Notes under the pieces: generated by a model
The model's database searches: none
What the model was told of the DNA's origin: nothing
The model's input: the letters and a program-made list of their open reading frames with translations, nothing else
Translations under genes and position numbers: made by a program
Assembly (NCBI GenBank): GCA_012931725.1
Contig: CM022948.1
Location: 73,602,552 to 73,666,551, forward strand
From: Litsea cubeba
Lineage: Eukaryota > Streptophyta > Magnoliopsida > Laurales > Lauraceae
Length of the DNA: 64,000 bases
Reading direction: 5' to 3'
Shown here: one piece after another, positions 45,841-60,682 of the stretch
Position numbering within the stretch: position 1 is the first letter of the stretch
Layout: every line of letters begins with the position of its first letter

Positions 45841-45998
45841 TCCGTCCTTCGTCATATAATATATATAGATATATGATCAATGCCGCGAAAAGAGTTCCCC
45901 ATTTCAAAACTTCGCCTTCTTTCATTTCCCCTCGTTTCCCCAAAACCCTTCCAAAACCCTAGCTCAAGAAAACTATCACATCATCTTCTTCCCAGTTG
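45841..45998 (+). promoter_or_regulatory. RadA core promoter and 5' leader
   Basis: TATAATATATATAG at about 45854-45868 lies some 130 bp before the ATG. It is followed by a pyrimidine-rich leader (CTTTCATTTCCCCTCG) typical of plant 5' untranslated regions. The transcription start is not shown by sequence. Confidence 0.4.
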
Positions 45999-48900
45999 AT
46001 GCAAAACCCTTGTCACAATCTTCTCTCCCAATCTTCCCACATGGCTTCATTTCGCAACGCATTGCACAGAAACCTCATCTATCTGACCAGATCCAAACTC
46101 ATCTCCAATCCTCCATCATCAAATCGCGCACGCAGAGCGTTCCACTCCAGCAATCGCCTCTGCAATGAAGATTCGAATGGCAACGAGGTTGAAAAATCCA
46201 AGGTCTGGGCCGTTTATGACCCTATCTCTGGTGAATTCGTGACCACGAGGACTTTCAATGAGGGCGAATCGAACTCTGTTGGTGAAAAGGTCGTGGAAGA
46301 AGAGTCTGCGCTATCAAAGAGATCTGAAAACCCTAGAGTCGTGTCGGATTCCGGTTCTAGGGCAGAAAAGTCTGTTTCTGCGAGGGCTGCTGGGGGCGTG
46401 GGATATGTGATGAAGAAGAAAAGCGGGAAGACGAGGGTTCAATGGGTGTGCGGAGACTGCGGGGAGTCACACTCGCAGTGGTGGGGGAGTTGCCATTCTT
46501 GCCATGCTGTGGGTACTTTGAAGGAGTTTGCAGAGAGTGAGAAGGCTGGGAATAATTCGAGGGGGTTCGAAATATCTGAAAATGCGACTCGGTCATGGCT
46601 GAAACAGAGGGCAGTGGAGCTCCAGCCGAGGAGATTGACGGATGTGAATAAGGGTATCAACCCTTTAGAATGGAGGATTCCATTGTAAGTTTGCACTTTA
46701 AAACCCTAGCTATACAGTAGCAACCTTTTATTTTTAAACACATTTCAGGCGTGTTGAATTGTTGAATTGGAATTATATCATCCCATCAACATCATCATCA
46801 TCATCATAATTTCATTCTGATTCGAAAAATATAGGATTCTTTTGAATTGTCTCCATTTTTTAGTAATTCCAGTGTGTCATGTTTTAATGCCTTTGCTTAT
46901 TTGTTTGCCCTTGTGTGTCTTGTTCTTTTGATAACATCTTGTTTACCAGTAAAGAGTGCTTCATGTCTAATAACAAAATTGTTTGAACTATTCAAGAAAT
47001 ATGTAGCTAATATTCAAGTCTTACTAACCATTCAAAAAAATTGTAGATAATATTTGATGTTTACTTTGGATGGCTTTATAAGTATATAATGCTGATAATT
47101 GCTGTATTTGGTACTTAGGTTTGGACTCTTTGGTATAGAGGTTGCTAGGGTGCTTGGTGGTGGTCTTGTACCAGGTACATTGTTTTCTTCTTCACGTTTT
47201 TATATTCGTTTTCATTTTCATTTATTTGTTCCTTTTAGATGCCTTCTTTAAATACTCTTTCTTTTTTTTTTTTAAATTTTAAGTTGTTGAACTGATAATC
47301 GTGTTATAGTTTGTAAGCTCTATTAGAATGAGTGTGATGCAATGAATTGTTCGTGCTCAAATTCTAGCCTTGTTTTGAGCAAGAAATTTCATCTGAATGT
47401 CAGAAGATTCAAAGGTGTTTTTTAAGTCGTTTTGCAACATATTGGAGTGATTGATTTTTTGACTTGTAAATGGAGTAATCAATTATAGTTGTACTCTTTT
47501 GTTTTCACTAGTATGAACTATGATGCCCAGATACGGACACGGGTGCGGATACGGACACGGGGAACGGGGACTCGACACGCCAACTTCAAAATTTGGGGAC
47601 ACGGATACGGGTACGGTATCGCATAAGATACGATACGGACACGGGGTACGACACGGATACGGATACGGACACAAACATCATGTGATAATAATTATTCGGA
47701 ACAAGTATATTGAAATATAATTCAAATTTATAAGCCTAGAAACTCATTAATATAAGCACACACCAATTGCTAAAAAAAATCTAGATTAAATAAAAGTTGA
47801 TGTTGCATACCTTGATTTTCAACAAGTCGTGATTTATGAAGAAATTTTGGAGCTCCCTTGCTTGTTCACTTATATGAGTATATCTGCATTACAGTTCTAA
47901 AGTGTACTATTTTCAAAGAAAAGTAGTTAAGCATAAAATATAAAATATTAGATACGGCAATCCATAAATTTTAAGTCATAACTCATAACTTATAAGTTCT
48001 ATCCATAAGCACAATGTTGAGTATCTGCATCCTAATACATGAATTAAAAACACAAAACAAGTTCATATAATATTAATGAAGTCCACTCACAAGTAACAAG
48101 CTAAAAGTTATGTCAACAAAGTCTAACAAGTAACAACTAACAAGTGTACCAAGTACCAACATAAAGAAAATTATCATCCAAATTCAAGTCCACCTCAAAA
48201 ATCATCATCAGAATCAAACACTTGTTCAAATTGGGCATCCTCCTTCTCCTTTCCACGCATGTGTGAGGATGACGTGCCAACATCATTTTCACATAATGGT
48301 TGTTGAGCTTTCTCTTCCATGTCTTCTTCAATCCCCAAAATGATTTCTTCATCATCATCCAATGTTAAGCAACTATTGCCGGGTTCTTGATGGAATTCAT
48401 CTCCAACTCCCACATCCCAATATTGAGATGGTCCTTTTCTGATATGCAAGATAATAAACAAAGTTTTAGTGTTTTATGAATTGAGTAATCATAATAACTA
48501 AATATTTTTAATTCAAACAAAGAAATATAGTCGGTGTGACTTAAATGTGTTGAGCATTATTATGAAATAAAAATTACTTACTTGTATTCTTCCTTCCTTC
48601 TTGAAAGTAAGCGGAGATTACTATGCACATATACCAAATCTTCTGCCCTTCCAGTTGTTAACTTGTTTCTTTTGATAGTATGGATTTGAGAATATGTACT
48701 CCAATTTCTCTCGCAACAAGATGATGAAGCAGGTTGAGAGAGAAGCTTTGATGCTAACTCTGATAACATTGGAGCACTAAATCCATGCATTCCCCACCAT
48801 ACATGAGGATCAGAAGTGTTCATATCCTCCATCACATGTAGGTTACTAAAATAACCCGAAGGTGTGCAAAACTTTCCGAACTCCACATTAACCTCTTTAA

Positions 48901-51900
48901 CTTTCTCTGGTGGAAATAGACGATCAAAACATGCAACTCGGTTACATGATACTTCAGCATCCTTGTTTGGAGCAACACGTTTGACGACTCCACCTCCTCC
49001 AGTAAGCCACGCATAACTATAGTATTTAGGATTGAGTGAGTGTGCAGCACAATGTAGAGGAGTAAGACTCTTATTCCACCTCGAAACAAGTATTTCATAC
49101 AATAAATCAAAAAAATCCGATTGACCAACTAACATGTCTTTCTTTTCATGTTGAAATACTCTAACTTTTACATCTTCAATCATTGTGTCCCACATTTCAT
49201 ATACCAAGTGTAAAATAGGTGTATCTGTGTCTGCAATTCTTAACATGTTAATTATGGGCTCCGTAAAATCCAAAAGGAAATCAACTTTATCCCACCATTC
49301 ATCATTTAAAACACATTCTTTTATGAATTGAGCTTTCTCCTCATCTTCTTTTTTCAAGTATTTCCAATCTCGATCGATGACCATTTTTTGTAAAGCATCC
49401 TTTACTTTTTTAATTCGCCTGATCATCACTATTGTAGATGCAAAGCGTGTTTCAGCCACACGTAATAATTTCAACTTTGAAAATGAATTGAAAATTGAAA
49501 GAGCCATATTGTGGTTGACAATAAAATTTCTAATATCTTTTACCGCTCGTTCAATTTCAACTATCCACCCTAATTGTGCAAACCTTCCTTCATTCTGTGG
49601 TGTATTTTTGGGTTGACAAATATTCTTCAATGCCAAATTCAGAGTATGAACTACGCATGGAGTCCAAAATATGTGAGGATATTTACCCTCAACGAGTTTT
49701 CCAGCCGCCTTGCAAACTGCAGCATTGTCTGTTAAAATTTGCACTACCCTGGATGGGCCCACTTCTTCTACAACTTGCAAAAATAACTCTGACATATACT
49801 TTGCATCTTTGTAAATTCCCGATGCATCTACTGCTTTCAAAAACATTGCTCCATGAGATGAAACAGCCATAAAATTAATCAATGGCCTCCTTTGAACATC
49901 AGTCCAACCATCAGACACAATAGAAACTCCTGTAACATCCCATGATCTTTTAAATGTATTCATCAGGTTTTCTATGTTGCTCCTCTCTTGCACCAATAAT
50001 GAATTGCGCAACCGATTATATGATGGTGGAATATAACCCGCTAAACGCGAGTTGGCAACAGATGTAATGTAATCAATGAAGTATGGATCCTTAGAAAACC
50101 TAAATGGAATGGCACCTGAATAAAACATTCTTGCACACTTTTTATCAAGTTCATCAATTGTATTCAACTTGAATGATTGCTCAATCGATCCTTCTGAAAG
50201 TCTCCTTTTTTTGCCATCATCCATTGGAGGTAATGGGATATTTAAGGGTGCTCTTTTCTGTTGCTCTTTCATGACTTGAGCATCAAATTGCTCTTTTTCC
50301 AATTCCTCTTTAAGTCTTAGGTCTACTTTTGAGCAACTTTGGATTCCCACTCCACTTATCTTCAATAGATGAGCTTTTACCCTAGAGTATGACCCATTGA
50401 ATAATTTCTTACAGAAATTACAAGTCCAAGTTCTATTACCACCACCCATAGTTTTACCACCACTAGCACGTGTAACATATCTCCACAATGGGGCATCAAG
50501 TTCTATTTTGTCCCTTCTTACAGTGTTACTAGCTTGAGATTGAACCTCATCACTAGTTGAAGAACTAGTTCTCTGAGCCATTAAAAAGAAATGTGTGCAG
50601 TAGCTTTACCAGAAGATTTTTGAATGAAGCCTTGGTCTTGATGAAGAATGAAGATGACGTGAATCCTCTTTGAGGTGCCAATAGAGAGCTGGCATGAGAA
50701 TAAGCAGAGGAAGAAACATAAACCATTAATCAACTACATAATAATAAGATGAGAATAATAAACTATTAAATAAAATGTGTGCATTTTTACCTTTTATGAA
50801 TCTTTAATGGAGCATGCTTTGATGAGGAAGAAGGATATAGTAGAACCTATTGTTTCAAACGAACCAGGGAAATGAAGAACCAGTGACTGAGTATTGAGGA
50901 AGAGAGCAATCGGTTGTATCAGGTTACTGGTATGGACTATGGAGAGATCTTTTGCATATTTTTTAAATTGGATGTTTGTCTTCCACACTTTAATGTGCAT
51001 GTTTGTATTCCACTAAGGAGAAATGTTAGGAGCATGAAGACTTGTAGTAAACTCACTGTGATATCTTGTAGGGAGACTAGAAACGATGGGAAAGCTTCCT
51101 CCATTTTTTCCTTTTTGCATGCATCCCATTTAATGCATGGGTAAGGTGAAGTGACATATGAAAAGTGATGGAAAATGACTTGTAGACTAGTACTTGTAGA
51201 CTTATATATAAATTATAAAATACTTATATTTATATTGAAATAATTTTAATGTACATAATGGTATGGTATAGATTTGATTAGAAAAATACTTTAATGAAAA
51301 TTAGAACGGGCCTAGTTATCAATTTAACCTAACCTTGAATTAATAGCTATAACAGTTGGTTGTCTTTTAACCGTAGATTTCTCTTATAACCATAGAATTG
51401 ACAATTATGATTTAATTATCATGGATTTCATGTTTAATTGACATAATGTTCTTCAAATTTTAGTGCTTATTTACAAATTTGAACTTTTGCTTTAAATGGT
51501 ATGGAGATAGTGTAGTAGACCCTTTGGGCTGGACGAATCCCTTCGGCCCAGAGAGAAGCCAGGTATAACCCCTGTGGCCCCTAGGTGGTACTGGTAGCAC
51601 TAGTGAACTCAACTTTTGGTTCCTGAAAAGGGTGGAACTGGTGATCGATACCAGGACCTCTAGCTCTGGAAGAGAGAAGAACCGAAGGTGGGCTCCAATT
51701 ACCTCATGAAGATGATATAAGAGCTTAGATGTAATTGTAAATTAGAATTTAAAACTTAGAGCTTTTACTTTAGACCATAATATAATTTGCTTTTATTAAT
51801 TGGATTAGAGTCTCCAAACAGGCATGCCCCGCACTTGATTTAACTGTCTTTAAGGTTAGTGGTCTTTTAACCTGCAACATTTTCTTTGATATTCAATCCA

Positions 51901-54900
51901 AAAGGTGGATATAGGTTCGATGAGAGTGAAATCGGGGTTGATGCCAGACTTTGAGGATGGCGGTGAAATTGTAAATTAGAATTTAAAAAATAGGTCTTTT
52001 ACTACTAACCATAATAAAATTTGCTTTTATTAATTGGATTAGAGTTCCCAAACAGGCCTGCCCCGCACTTGATTTAATAGCCCTTAAGGTTAGTGGTCTT
52101 TTAACCTGAAGCATTTTCTTTGATACTCAATCCAAAAGGTGGATATAGGTTCGATGAGAGTGAAATCGGGGTTGATGCCAGACTTTGAGGATGGCGGTGA
52201 AATTGTAAATTAGAATTTAAAACTTAGGTCTTTTACTTTAGACCATAATAAAATTTGCTTTTATTAATTGGATTAGAGTTCCCAAACAGGCCTGCCCCGC
52301 ACTTGATTTAATAGCCCTTAAGGTTAGTGGTCTTTTAACCTGAAGCATTTTCTTTGATATTCAATCCAAAAGGTGGATATAGGTTCGATGAGAGTGAAAT
52401 CGGGGTTGATGCCAGACTTTGAGGATGAGGATGAAATTGGGCTTGGTGCCAATTTTTGAGGATGAGGGTGAAATTTGGTGTGGTGCCAGATTTTGAGGAT
52501 GAGAGTATAAAAAGGCTTGCACCATGATTTATCAATTGCACAAACTTATCTGTTTTAGCTGCACAACCTTTCATTTTTAAATAATCTCCAAAATTTAAAA
52601 ATTCACTTGAGGTTTACCAAACACTCAAATATATAAAGAAGCTCTAAATCACAAAATAAGAGCTTATTTTTAAAGTTGCCAAATGGGTAGTGTAACTTAT
52701 TAATCAGGTCATCTGTCTCCAATTGTTAGTTGGATCATGCATTGATTTTTTTTTTATATAACAATTTAGTAATCAAAATCATGCACCATTATTTTTAGTA
52801 TGGCCATCCCAAATGGATTAAGCCCATATGATTAATGGAAAGAGTACTAACATCATATGTGCATAGCTAATAGAAATGGGCTCATTAAAATTCTCAATCT
52901 AAAGTGGGCCAATATGGTCAAACTCATGAGTCATGCGTCATGATTCTTAAAAATTTCAAGTTTCAAAGCCTCCCTCGATATATGAAAATGGAGGGAGGGT
53001 AAGAAGATTCAACTTTTGAAGTAAAGAGAATCATGACTTATGGAAAGAAAGGGAAAAGAAAGGTTGTATCCCAAATCCAAAATAAATAAATAAATAATAG
53101 GATAGACCTATTAGACCTGAGATATTTAGGTGAAAAGGTGAAAAATAAGTAAGCCAAGTAGCCCTCAAGTGGACTGGATCTTGTGCAATGCAATCTTAAA
53201 GAAAAATAAAAGGGGCCTGAATCTAAAAATGGATGGGTCAAGTACTGGACCGATTTTTCAGCAATGCTATCTTAAAAAAAAAAGGGTGGGGGTATGATAC
53301 ATAAATTCAGACTGGAGATCAGGTTCCCAACCTGATCAATGATACAGATGAATTGCGAAGACACCCCTCCCCTGAATGTCACTAGATGGAATGGGTTGGT
53401 ACTGATCTGGACTGTTGGATCATTTGTCACCAATTTTTTTTATATAAAACTGTTAAATAATGGCCCTTTGATCTTTGATCAGGATTGTTTAATAGGCCTG
53501 GAATTTTACATGGAGATAGGACACATCAAGACCTTTTAAGCCCAAATTTCCCCACCTTCCCATTGATTGGTTGGTCCTGTTTGGGCCCTAAATCATGGGC
53601 GGCCAGGGATCGATGCTCCCTTACGTGGGTGAGTCCATCCAACTAGGTGGAAACTGAACAAGTAACCAATATGTCCATTGTGAATAAAAAAACTAATAAG
53701 ATTATATACTGGGCCCTGGCACTAGATGATATAATCAGTGATGCATGCATTTGGGTTTAATCCCTACACTTCGTTGTGAATAAGATATTTTCATTTGGTC
53801 TTTACCCAAATGATAAAGGGTGTATTGGTCTTTAACCAAATGATAAATGGGTAAGCAAGAGACATCACGTCAGTTTTCTGCCCCCAAAAACCAAGACGTC
53901 TGAGTGCTGGCGCTTCTTCTTCTCTTCTTTCTTCTTCTTCTCTTTTTCCAAGCCATATGAATCTATGATCGCCGGTTGCCCTCCCTCTAAATCAAGCTGG
54001 CGCTGCTTCTTCTCTTCTTCCAAGCTAGGATCGCTGGTTGCCCTCCCTCTAAATCAAGCTTTATCAGGTTCTTCTCTCTAAAATCTTTGCTTCATCTCAA
54101 AGCCCTTTGCTGCTAGATCTTGACTTTTTTTTAAAGGTTCAAAATAGATCGATTGTTATTGCTGGTAGCATCTTTACACTGCCTCCTCCATCCTCTTCTT
54201 CTTCTGTTTGTTTTTTTTCCTCCTGTTACAGAAAGGGGGAAATCCAGAAATGGTTACTTTTTTTTCCTTTTTAATTTATAACTAAATCATATTAGTATAC
54301 CATAAAAACAAAATCAAATTAGGCAATTAGAAGATTTTGAACAATTTTTGCTCTTTCCTCCTATTTTCGTTTTTTTTTTTTTTTTTATAATAAATACAGA
54401 CGGCCGTATCCCAAATTTTTAGGGACGTATCCCAACCGTATCTTACGGTATCCCGTACCCGTATCGGTATCGGACCGTGTCTGCACGGGTACCATGGGTG
54501 ATTTGCCGTATCTGGGTATCATAGAGTATGAAACATACTCTTGAAAGTAAGAATGGATCCATTTTAAAATCATAGGACAAGTAACATTTAAAATTTCTAA
54601 GATTGTATATATTACATTATATTGAACAGTCTTATATTGTGTTAAAATATATTGATACAAATAATTCTCCTTCTTTCTGCTGTACCATTGTAATTTATGC
54701 ATGACATCACTGCATCGTCATGATAATATTACCTTTGAGTTCATAAAGCTTGCTCCAACTATAAATCATGGTTTAAATTTCATCCAGCACTGAGTGCACT
54801 CGGTGCCATTCAATGCTGGTATGCGTTTAGGATTGAGATACCAAAAAGCCCCGACTCAATGGAGTTGGAATGACACAAATTGGCCGGACTGGCACAGTAC

Positions 54901-57900
54901 TGGTACGGACAGACACCAATTGGTAAGGGATCAGTACATATTGATTCATACTATAACTTAACCAAAAACATATATGGTAACATATTGTTATTATTATTTA
55001 AATTTGTTTTTGAAGTACAATGGACGAGTACCAGTGTGGTACCCATTACCCAAAGAAAAATGTTATACTGAACAATTATATATAATGGGACCTATTAGGA
55101 AGTATTAGCATGGTGGTGCTTACTATGAGATTGACTATCAATGCTGTGTAGGGTTTATCAATCTGACAATAAAGCTGGAGTTGTTTCATAATTTTTTGTC
55201 TTCTATCTACTGGGTTTCCATAATTGTCCAATAATGACCGGAGATTATGGTAATGATGAAGATATGCTTCAGCTAGTGTAAAACTTAATGTGGTATTAAA
55301 GAATTAACTGTGTCCCTTGGCCCTAAGCCCCACCCCTCAGTAAACATTTATAGTTGGTTGCTTGTTATTTTAATGTTACTATGAGTGTTTAAGTTATAAA
55401 TAGTTATTATATATTGTTAATTTGGCGCCTTGTATGCGTGGGATGATTCTTCCACTTGCTACAAGAAGTAATGAAGATCGCGCTAGCCATAAGTAAAACT
55501 GTATATCACTATTATTGATTTAAGATGCAATTCAATCATCAAATTTATATTTGTTTGTTTTTTTTTAATATATATTTTTTTATTTTTTTTGTATTTTTTA
55601 AGACTGGCACACCCATATCGGTCCAGCATGACGGACACTGTGGTGCCGATTGTTGTGAAGTCTGGCATCAGAAGTTTGAAAAATTGGTTCATTTTGTATC
55701 CAAGTTATTCTAATTTTAGCTTGTTCTGTCTTTCATTGATTAAAACATTTTTTCATGTGTCTCCATGGCTACCTTTTAGTTATATTGCAGCAGTAATGCT
55801 GAATCGCTGTCTAACAATGGCACCAAAGTTACTGGTATTATTATAATCCTTGTAGACTACCCAAAAATGAAAGGAAAATTTGAAGTTGTACTATATTATG
55901 TCAAGCAGAATAGTTTGTTGAATAAAAAGGAAAAGGGTTGTATTTCTCCTTTTGTAGATATTTAGTTTTCATTTGATCTTGGCTTACACATATTCTATGT
56001 CTTAAAAACCTTTTACACATACAATATGCATCAAGTTCTTATCTTAAAGTGTCCATTTTTTTTTTTTGTGTTGTCTGTTGATAATAATTTGAGTGCGTTC
56101 ATGTCGTAATGGATTCAATAGGTTCCTTAGTTTTAGTTGGTGGCGATCCTGGTGTTGGCAAAAGTACACTATTGTTGCAGGTACATATTAATTTTCTAGA
56201 TTAAGTGTTGCACCATGTAGTTTCTTGATTTTGAATTGTTGGCCTGTTCCTTTGTTATTTTTTTCCTGAACTCATTTAGCATCCACTGTAATGATTATCA
56301 TTACAGCTGTTAGGTTCATGTACTGACTGTTCTCCTCATATGTAAATTATCCTATGGCGACACTAAATTTTTTCTTTGAATGAGAAGATTGCTGCAATGT
56401 TAGCTGAAGGAAGCGATTTTAGCAAACCAGCTCCAGTTATTTATGTTTCAGGTGAAGAGGTGAGTTTTGCTTTTGTTGCATATGGTTCAATTGATACACT
56501 TCTTGTTTTGCCAATGTTACATTGTCATCATTCACATTCTTAGTTCTTTGCTTTAACATCTATTATTTTGATGTAGTTAGGGATTGCCAAATATGATCAT
56601 CCTTGATTTGACACTTGGCTAGTTTAATATGTGAGGCACCTTAGGCTCACATTACCAACCTGGGATTGATCCCTGATGCTCAAGTTGAAATATCACTCCT
56701 TTACCACTGTGCCAATCTAGCAAAAAAAAAAAAAAAAGGAGAGAGAAGCCCCAACTTAGACGCCAATAATCAACTAAATCTCTTCAACATTCCGGGCTGT
56801 AGCTCAACTGGTTAGGGACACCAAATGCGTGAATTCAAGCCCTCTCTGGCACGAGTGCGTGACTTCAAGTTTGAGGATGATTTTTTTTAATCCTCTTTTC
56901 ATGAAGTCCATCTAGTGTCTACAGTAGACACCTCTCATGCAATCCTCCCCCTTAGAGGACTTCACCTCAACATAAACATCAAAATCTAGCATTTTCTAAT
57001 ATTATGAATTTTCTTCTGGATCTTTTGACTTAAAAAAAAATTCAACCCAATACCAAATATGTATTGCTGCAATTGACACGTATTGTTTTGGGACAGCCGA
57101 TGAACTCTGTGGAGATTCGTTGTTGATACTTGCTTGATACTGTATTACATTGAGTTTGTTTATCTTCTTGATGCAGGCCCTAGAGTTAGGGCTTGCGTAG
57201 ATGCCGAAGCACGTGTCAACAGACACTTCAAATTATCTCCACAGAGATTTCTAACACGAGGAAAACCTCTCCGAGGGAAAATCCCAATTTTTATTCAATT
57301 CTAAATCATCGATTATCATCTCTACAATGCAATATAAATAGGCAAAATAAACGTAGGGTCTAAGAAAATCTAATCTAATAATAGAAAGTATCCTAATCAA
57401 ACTAGGAAATCAGAATACTAATCCTAATTACGATAAAATTAGAAACTATTGATATAAAAATAAATTCCTAAATCTATGTGGGCCCTACTCATGTGGCCAT
57501 GAGGTCAACGCTGCATCATTCTTCCCCACTTGAAAAGAACTCGACCTCGAGTTCGGAATATGTCCACCTGGATCAAAGATCAAGCGAACGAACTTTTTAT
57601 TAGTTGGCTCAGCTTGAGTTTGTACACAGATCTTGAAAATGCTGCACATGACACATCCTTGGATTTGACGGTGGAAGTGTGTTTGGAGGTGCACGTGATC
57701 CGATGGGAACGTCACATGTGGAATTCGCATAATCAAATTGCAATCTTTGACTAAGCGTTCTTGATCTCCTGATGTCCATTGTTGATCCTCAAAGACAAAT
57801 CAATTTGAGAGTTTATGTGGGGAATATCAACAACTTGCTCTTCAAGGTTAACTGTAGAGGTGGAATCTTCTGTGTATAGCTCTGGCTGATCGGTATGCAT

Positions 57901-60606
57901 ATCCGCCGGCACTGGTTCCTCAACACAGTCCGTTATGTGTGGTGACTTTTCTTCGTGAAGTGTAACTTCCACTAGATGAGACCTTTTAAATATCCGGTCC
58001 ACACGAATTGCTTCTCAAAATGCCTCATGGATGGTCTTACAGTCATGCATTCTCTCCACTATGTCCGGTCGCAAGCCTCTTAAAAAACGAATGAAATCAT
58101 GTTCTTCATCATCCTCCATTCCACATGCATCTTGGAGCCTTGAAAATTGGTCGGAATATTCAAAAACGGACAATTCGTCTTGTTTCAAATCAAGAAATTG
58201 TTGCAAATGATTTTTATTGATATCATACCATAATCCATATTGACACGCATATCTGACTCCTTGAAGTGCATTGTAGAACTTACTGATATAGAATTTCATA
58301 TTGACTTGAAAATAGACCAACTGGTGATGGTGGGCTTAAAACTGGATTGCATGGTTGAATGGGTCACATCTATTGACTGTTGGCTGGCTGGACTGTTGAA
58401 GACCGGTTGGGCCCGAACCAAACCAGAACTCAGGCCTAATATGCAGGAGGTGGGCTCAACAACTGGAGACACGTGTGAAAAGAGCCTTTTCTTCTTTTCG
58501 TTGTTGTGCCTTGGCTCATTTGACTGCAGCGAAGATGCCGAGTAGGACGACGACGAAAGCTATGGCGATGGCTCCGGGCACTGATGAAGGGTTGCGGTGA
58601 TCATAGTGGTGTACAGTATGCTTCTCTTCTTCTTCTGCTTCGTCTTTCTGTTCTTTTTTTTTTTTTTTTTTTTTCTGGGTTGGGCGAATGGGAGGCGGAA
58701 GGAGTGTGGCGGTTTTGGCCGGAGTTAGGTAGGGCAGGGAGCAGCGGGGTTGGTTGGTTCTGGGTTAGGTTGCTCCTAGGGTTCAGGGGCGTGGGGAATT
58801 GGGTTCGATTGGTTGCTGTGCAAGAGCAGGGAAGAAAAGGAGAAGGTCCTTGCTACCATTCTTCGTCCCTTGCTGCTATTCTTCGACGAAGTCGAGAGGG
58901 GAGAGGGTGGAGGTCTGAGGACTGAGGCGTGGTATTGCTGGAAAGGGGTTCTGGGGCAGCGGGTGGGTATGCTGGAGTGGGTTCTGGGCAGCGGGTTGGT
59001 TTGTTGGGCAGCGGGTTTTGGTTGCAGTGGGTGGGTTTGCTGGAAAAGGGGATGTCGACAGTGAGGGGGGTTTCCGCAAGGAAGGGGCGATGATAGTACG
59101 GGATGGAAAGGGGGATGTGCTCCGATCGGTGACCGGAGACGGAACGGAGCGATGTGGATCTTCGCTCTGATACCAAACTGATGCAGCCCTAGAGTTAGGG
59201 CTTGCGTAGATGCCGAACCACGTGTCAACAGACACTTCAAATTATCTCCATAGAGATTTCTAACACGAGGAAAACCTCTCCGAGGGAAAATCCCAATTTT
59301 TATTCAATTCTAAATCATCGATTATCATCTCTACAATGCAATATAAATAGGCAAAATAAACTTAGGGTCTAAGAAAGTCTAATCTAATAATAGAAAGTAT
59401 CCTAATCAAACTAGGAAATCAGAATACTAATCCTAATTACAATAAAATTAGAAACTATTGATATAAAAATAAATTCCTAAATCTATGTGGGCCCTACTAT
59501 TAAATGGATCAGAGTGTTGGGCAGTAAAGCATAATCATGTCAAGAAGATGGAAGTTGCGGAGATGAGAATGCTAAGATGGATGTGCGGGATCACAAGGAG
59601 AGATAGGATTAGGAATGAGGAGATTAGGGGCATAGTAGGAATAGCACCGATTGGAGATAAAATGAGAGAAAATCGACTGAGATGGTTCGGCCATGTTAGA
59701 AGGCTTCCAACAGAGGCACCTGTTAAAAGGTGTGAAAGCATGGAGTTTGCCAAGAGTAGGAGAGGGAGAGGGAGACCCAAGAGAAGTTGGAAAGAAACTA
59801 TTAAACATGATCTTGCCTACATGGATCTAACGGAGGACATGGCCCTAAACAGATTTGATTGGCGTCGTCAAATCCATATAGCCGACCCCACCTAGTGGGA
59901 AAAGGCTTGGTTTGGTTTGGTTTGGTTTGGTATGTGGGCCCTACTCATGTGGCCATGAGGTCAACGCGGCATCACTTCTTGGTAGTGAATTCCTATGAAT
60001 TCATAGTAAAGGTGGTTTTATCAAAGGAGTTTAAGGAGGTGGCTGAGATTGTGGATCTTCACCTTTGAAAACCTTCCCTTTTGGCCACTTTTATAGGAGG
60101 GCATTGTTTAGAAATCCTAAGAATTACTCGAAGAGAAGAAAGAAATAAAGGGAAATTCTAAGAATTCATTACATAAACGTATTAAACAAAAAGGCATTAA
60201 AATAAAATAAAATTCAATTTTTGCGTTGGATAATATCAACAGATACTGGGGATGGGCTGATTTTGACCCAAATTATTGTAGCGGCCGAGGCCGCTGCACA
60301 TACTACTGTCTCATATGTCACATACAGTATGCACCCATATGAGCCACACTTCTATCTTGGCACACATGTTATCATGGCCAAAATCTTGGATACTTATCTG
60401 GGCCCATCTTCCTCTTTGGTCCACAACTGCTCCACAATTTTCATTTCAAAATTCTCATAATTTTCTTATACCATCCAAATTGTGATGGCACTCAATTATT
60501 TCAATATTACTTACACGCATGATTGTGCTTGCATGCATCTGCGCATATGTACGTGTTTGTTTACCTTGAATGTTAAAATGTGATCTTTTTAATACCTTGG
60601 ATATAG

Positions 60607-60682
<76 letters not shown>

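Larger units (their letters stand above)
47518..54524 (-). mobile_element. 7.0-kb hAT transposon in a RadA intron
   Basis: Terminal inverted repeats CTATGATGCCCAGATACGG (47518) and the inverse of CTATGATACCCAGATACGG (ending 54524) differ at one base. A perfect 8-bp target duplication AGTATGAA flanks it (47510-47517 and 54525-54532). Subterminal zones are packed with ATACGGACACGG-type words. The transposase gene lies on the - strand near the left end. About 3.9 kb of non-coding sequence to its right includes a 235-bp triplication. Confidence 0.92.
57170..59974 (-). mobile_element. Non-autonomous LTR retrotransposon with a gag fragment
   Basis: LTRs at 57170-57518 (349 bp) and 59179-59974 (interrupted by a LINE) begin TGATGC and end GCATCA. 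The 5-bp target duplication CTTCT is at 57165-57169 and 59975-59979. On the - strand, TTTGGTATCAGAGC (primer-binding site) follows the LTR at 59179, and the purine tract AAGTGGGGAAGAA precedes the other. The internal region is only 1.66 kb, with gag remnants and no polymerase genes. Confidence 0.93.

Noticed and set aside
56791..56870. tRNA gene candidate (GGGCTGTAGCTCAACTGGTTAG)
   Set aside because: Box B is degenerate and the acceptor and T stems do not pair, so it is a SINE fragment.
58776..59240. 154-codon ORF and overlapping Pro/Arg-rich frames
   Set aside because: They come from the G-rich leader of the LTR element, open in several frames at once, with no family match.
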